Below are positions 47,116 through 48,996 of a stretch of DNA of 48,996 bases, one piece after another. Each line of letters begins with the position of its first letter. The stretch's first letter is position 1. The stretch comes from an uncultured Selenomonadales bacterium (GTDB lineage Bacteria; Bacillota; Negativicutes; Selenomonadales; Selenomonadaceae). Under the pieces are notes generated by a model. The model saw only the letters and a list, made by a program, of their open reading frames with translations. It had not been told where the DNA came from and did not search any database. Both the position numbers and the translations under genes were made by a program. The stretch lies in the NCBI GenBank assembly GCA_937877545.1, contig CALFJE010000061.1, positions 1 through 48,996 on the forward strand, given 5' to 3'.

Positions 47116-48704
47116 AAAATTTCTTTACGTTCGCGATAATCGCCGCGCTGATGAGTTTCTTCGCGATACTCAGCCTGTACGCAGCGGAGAAAACCGACGT
47201 GCTCCAACTAAACGGGCGGGCGTTGGAGGTCAGCTTCGCGCAGGAGGGCGACGATACCTTGATGACGTGGCGACCGTTGCCGTATCCTTGCGTGTACAAA
47301 ATCGCGACAATCAGCCGCACGACGGGGCTTGTCGAAGGCTCGCCGCCCTTCCACCTGTTCAAGGAGGAGGAGTCACGCTTTGCAAGCTACGTGGTGCCGC
47401 GTGCGCCGATTCCGACGTACTATTTCGTGACGGCTCGCGGCTTGTTCGGCGAAGTTTTCCGCGCCGATAAGATTTACGCCAATCCCAACTTCCCGACGCC
47501 GCCGCATCCCGTCAGCATTTATCATTACGCCGAGGATAAGCCCGCAAGTTTGATGCCCTTCCTGATTTGGCATACCGTGCCCAACGCCGTTTGCTACGAG
47601 CTGGAGCTTTTGGACGCGCCGCCCGACGTCGAGGGGGGCATTGTCTTATCGCGGACGCACCACCTTGATTCCACGCGACAAATTTTTACCAACGGTTATC
47701 AAGCCGACTTGCGCCCCTTTGCCGACGTTAAGGAGATTTATTGGCGGGCGCGGGCTTTGGGCTTGCACCACGAACCGATTGGCGAATTTTGTAAGGCGGA
47801 GCGGATTTTTGTCGACGCGAATCAGCCCATGCCGAATTGCCCGCTGATTAACAACTTTGATTTTATGGACTACTTGCCGCAACCGATTTATCACGTGTTC
47901 GATTGGATACCGATTCACGAGGCGGCGAAGTATGAAGTTGAGCTGTCGACCGAGCCGGAGGGCAAGGCGGCGTGGCGCATGATTTCCGAGGATATGTCCA
48001 GTTGCTATGACGAATACGGGCGACCCTATGCCGGCGCGTACTATTGGCGCGTGCGTGCCCTTGACGACGACAATCAGCCGATTGGTACCTGGTCGGCGAG
48101 CGAAAAGTTTATCGTCGATGATTATACGGGCGGCGTCGACGTGGCGGTTTTCGGCGACAGCATAAGTCACGGCGGCGGCGCGGTCAGCTATTCGCCTCGT
48201 GCCCTGCAGTACAGCTACGAAACTTTTATTGACTTCCCCGTCGTCAACATCAGCAGGAGCGGCGACACCTCGCACACGACGCTGGAACGTTTCAATCAAG
48301 ACGTTTTGCCGCTCAAGCCCAAGAATCTGATTATCTCGACGGGCGCGAATTGCTTACGGACTTCGATTTACTCTGCCGAGGACGTTATCGCCGATTTGGA
48401 GGGTATCGGCAAGCTTTGCAAGGAAAACGACATTCGCCCGATTTTCTTGACGCTCATGCCTATTAACCCCGCGAATTTGCAAACCGCCTTCCGCACGTCG
48501 ACCGACCCCGATTGGTACGATAAGCTTCAGCAAATCAACGCCTACATTAAGCGGCAGGAGTTCTTCATTGATTTGGAGCCGCATTTCTACGACGCGCAGG
48601 GCACCATGGACGCCGCCCTTGCCGTTGACGGTATGCATCCCGACATTCGCGGCAAGATGTTGATGGGCGAGCTTATCAGCAAGCACAAAGACCTGTTTAA
48701 ATAA
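47112..48704 (+). CDS. Secreted SGNH/GDSL-type hydrolase with N-terminal beta-sandwich domains
   Basis: Predicted exported esterase or lipase-like hydrolase. The 530-aa protein has a signal peptide (about 1-24, hydrophobic, ending SLYAA), two to three fibronectin-like modules of about 90 residues (VYKIATISRTTGL; YWRARALGLHHEPIGEFCKA; YYWRVRALDDDNQPIGTW), and a C-terminal SGNH domain with GDSISHGGG (nucleophile Ser), GAN in STGANCL and the catalytic Asp-His in DGMHPDIRG. The repeated YYWRVRAL-type strands suggest a protein-sugar binding part. Substrate unknown. ATG overlaps the previous stop (ATGA). Its 3' end is copied again at 48832-48916. Confidence 0.85.
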   Translation: MKNFFTFAIIAALMSFFAILSLYAAEKTDVLQLNGRALEVSFAQEGDDTLMTWRPLPYPCVYKIATISRTTGLVEGSPPFHLFKEEESRFASYVVPRAPIPTYYFVTARGLFGEVFRADKIYANPNFPTPPHPVSIYHYAEDKPASLMPFLIWHTVPNAVCYELELLDAPPDVEGGIVLSRTHHLDSTRQIFTNGYQADLRPFADVKEIYWRARALGLHHEPIGEFCKAERIFVDANQPMPNCPLINNFDFMDYLPQPIYHVFDWIPIHEAAKYEVELSTEPEGKAAWRMISEDMSSCYDEYGRPYAGAYYWRVRALDDDNQPIGTWSASEKFIVDDYTGGVDVAVFGDSISHGGGAVSYSPRALQYSYETFIDFPVVNISRSGDTSHTTLERFNQDVLPLKPKNLIISTGANCLRTSIYSAEDVIADLEGIGKLCKENDIRPIFLTLMPINPANLQTAFRTSTDPDWYDKLQQINAYIKRQEFFIDLEPHFYDAQGTMDAALAVDGMHPDIRGKMLMGELISKHKDLFK

Positions 48705-48783
48705 AGAAACGCCCTCACGGGTTGAGAGCGTCCAAAATTTTTCGACCGCCGTCGCTAAGCAGACGAGCGGCTGTTTTTTTGCC
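48618..48783. repeat. First copy of a ~166-bp imperfect tandem duplication
   Basis: Covers the last ~29 codons of the SGNH gene and the tail of the minus-strand hemC-like gene. The second copy is 48832-48996; they differ by four substitutions and one base insertion. Confidence 0.9.
48706..48735. terminator. Bidirectional hairpin between the SGNH gene and hemC tail
   Basis: ACGCcCTC and GAGaGCGT arms (one mismatch), with TTTCTTTATTT on the minus-strand side. On the plus strand an AAAATTTTT run lies further downstream. Likely serves the SGNH gene and hemC. Confidence 0.5.
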
Positions 48784-48849
48784 TAAGCCGACAGAATCAA
48801 TCTGCGCGGCGGCTTCGGTTTTGACGACCTGCTTGCCGTTGACGTATGC
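48715..48849 (-). pseudogene. C-terminal fragment of a hydroxymethylbilane synthase-like gene, interrupted
   Basis: Read on the minus strand, codons before the TGA at 48715-48717 give the C-terminal sequence VNGKQVVKTEAAAQIDSVGL, then GKKTAARLLSDGG and RKILDALNP, which resembles the end of HemC (porphobilinogen deaminase): the usual last helices LG..A..LL..GA..IL. The frame leaves the hemC-like sequence at about 48845, where it meets a copy of the SGNH gene tail, so the upstream part is missing. Identification by similarity of a short tail, so moderate. Confidence 0.5.
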
Positions 48850-48996
48850 ACCCCGACATTCGCGGCAAGATGTTAATGGGCGAGCTTATCAGCAAGCACA
48901 AAGACCTGTTCAAATAAAGAAACGCCCTCACGGATTGAGAGCGTCCAAAATTTTTCGACCGCCGTCGCTAAGCAGACGAGCGGCTGTTTTTTTGCC
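48832..48996. repeat. Second copy of the ~166-bp duplication, at the window edge
   Basis: Repeats the SGNH tail and hemC-like tail with four substitutions, all synonymous in the frames of SGNH and the hemC-like gene, and one base fewer at the join (GACGTATG against GACGGTATG). Ends at the window edge. Confidence 0.9.
48928..48996 (-). CDS. Hydroxymethylbilane synthase-like gene, C-terminal end only (runs out of window)
   Basis: Second copy of the hemC-like tail: TGA at 48928-48930 (minus), preceded by codons for KKTAARLLSDGG and RKILDALNP. It continues past the window edge, so it may be the real gene end, or a variant of the first copy. Tetrapyrrole synthesis would be the role. Confidence 0.45.
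   Translation of the reverse strand, partial: GKKTAARLLSDGGRKILDALNP

Noticed and set aside
1..48996. CRISPR array, tRNA, rRNA or insertion sequence
   Set aside because: No regular spaced repeats, cloverleaf-like intergenic sequences, transposase motifs or terminal inverted repeats were seen. Intergenic regions are short and accounted for.
1..48996. GTCGAC as a special over-represented palindrome
   Set aside because: Appears often, but a hexamer is expected about 12 times and the excess by eye is modest; consistent with codon use (Val-Asp, Arg-Arg) in a GC-rich genome.

Overview
The window looks like a piece of a Gram-negative-type Firmicute of the class Negativicutes (Selenomonas/Phascolarctobacterium-like). 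It pairs a KDO pathway for lipopolysaccharide (kdsB-kdsA-kdsD) with a typical Firmicute housekeeping block (ispD-ispF-cysE-cysS-mrnC-rlmB-yacP). GC content is moderately high, many genes start with TTG or GTG behind strong GGAGG sites, and genes overlap tightly. The genus cannot be fixed from the sequence alone. No tRNA, rRNA, CRISPR array or insertion sequence is visible, and no gene-free gap exceeds 300 bases.

Layout. 0-5 kb: the KDO operon (minus), an S41 protease (plus) and rlmN (minus). 5.0-7.5 kb: an AT-richer two-gene restriction-modification operon. 7.5-16.4 kb: a long plus-strand housekeeping run (HAD phosphatase, ispD, ispF, cysE, cysS, mrnC, rlmB, yacP), interrupted by a PIN-type toxin-antitoxin pair and a C39-like peptidase and followed by an unusual protein with an IF2-N domain. 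16.4-19.6 kb: corA and holA (minus) and alr (plus). 19.6-22.3 kb: a five-gene cassette of mostly unknown function, with an XRE regulator, two unknown proteins, a Cys-rich mini-protein and a JAMM metalloprotease. 22.3-36 kb: a polysaccharide deacetylase, then a nitrogen block (amtB-glnK, a two-component system, a split glutamate synthase and glnA); a TerD-like/PepSY-like pair sits inside this stretch. 36-41.9 kb (minus): ogt, a UbiA-family prenyltransferase, a P-loop kinase, a RelBE-type pair, a flavin-binding protein, an unknown helical protein and pnp. 42-48.7 kb (plus): a SpeD-like protein without its self-cleavage serine, a tandem CobT-CobT fusion, a hydroxyacid dehydrogenase, a P-type-ATPase-like pseudoenzyme, a YdjM-like membrane protein and a secreted SGNH hydrolase. 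The right edge carries a ~166-bp imperfect tandem duplication that includes the tail of a minus-strand hemC-like gene.

How the parts work together. The nitrogen genes form a coherent assimilation unit: ammonium uptake and its PII regulator, glutamine synthetase, and an archaeal-type three-part glutamate synthase. amtB and glnA carry almost superimposable promoters (consensus -35/-10 with 17-bp spacing, plus two dyads at identical distances), so they are probably co-regulated.

Best candidates for something new: (1) the octamer CTGCGCGG/CCGCGCAG, seen more than 40 times in 49 kb on both strands and in all reading frames, resembling an uptake sequence or other highly iterated motif; (2) the XRE/JAMM cassette; (3) the SpeD-like protein without the pyruvoyl serine, coupled to a double CobT protein that recalls ArsAB; (4) the P-type ATPase pseudoenzyme; (5) the twin nitrogen promoters.
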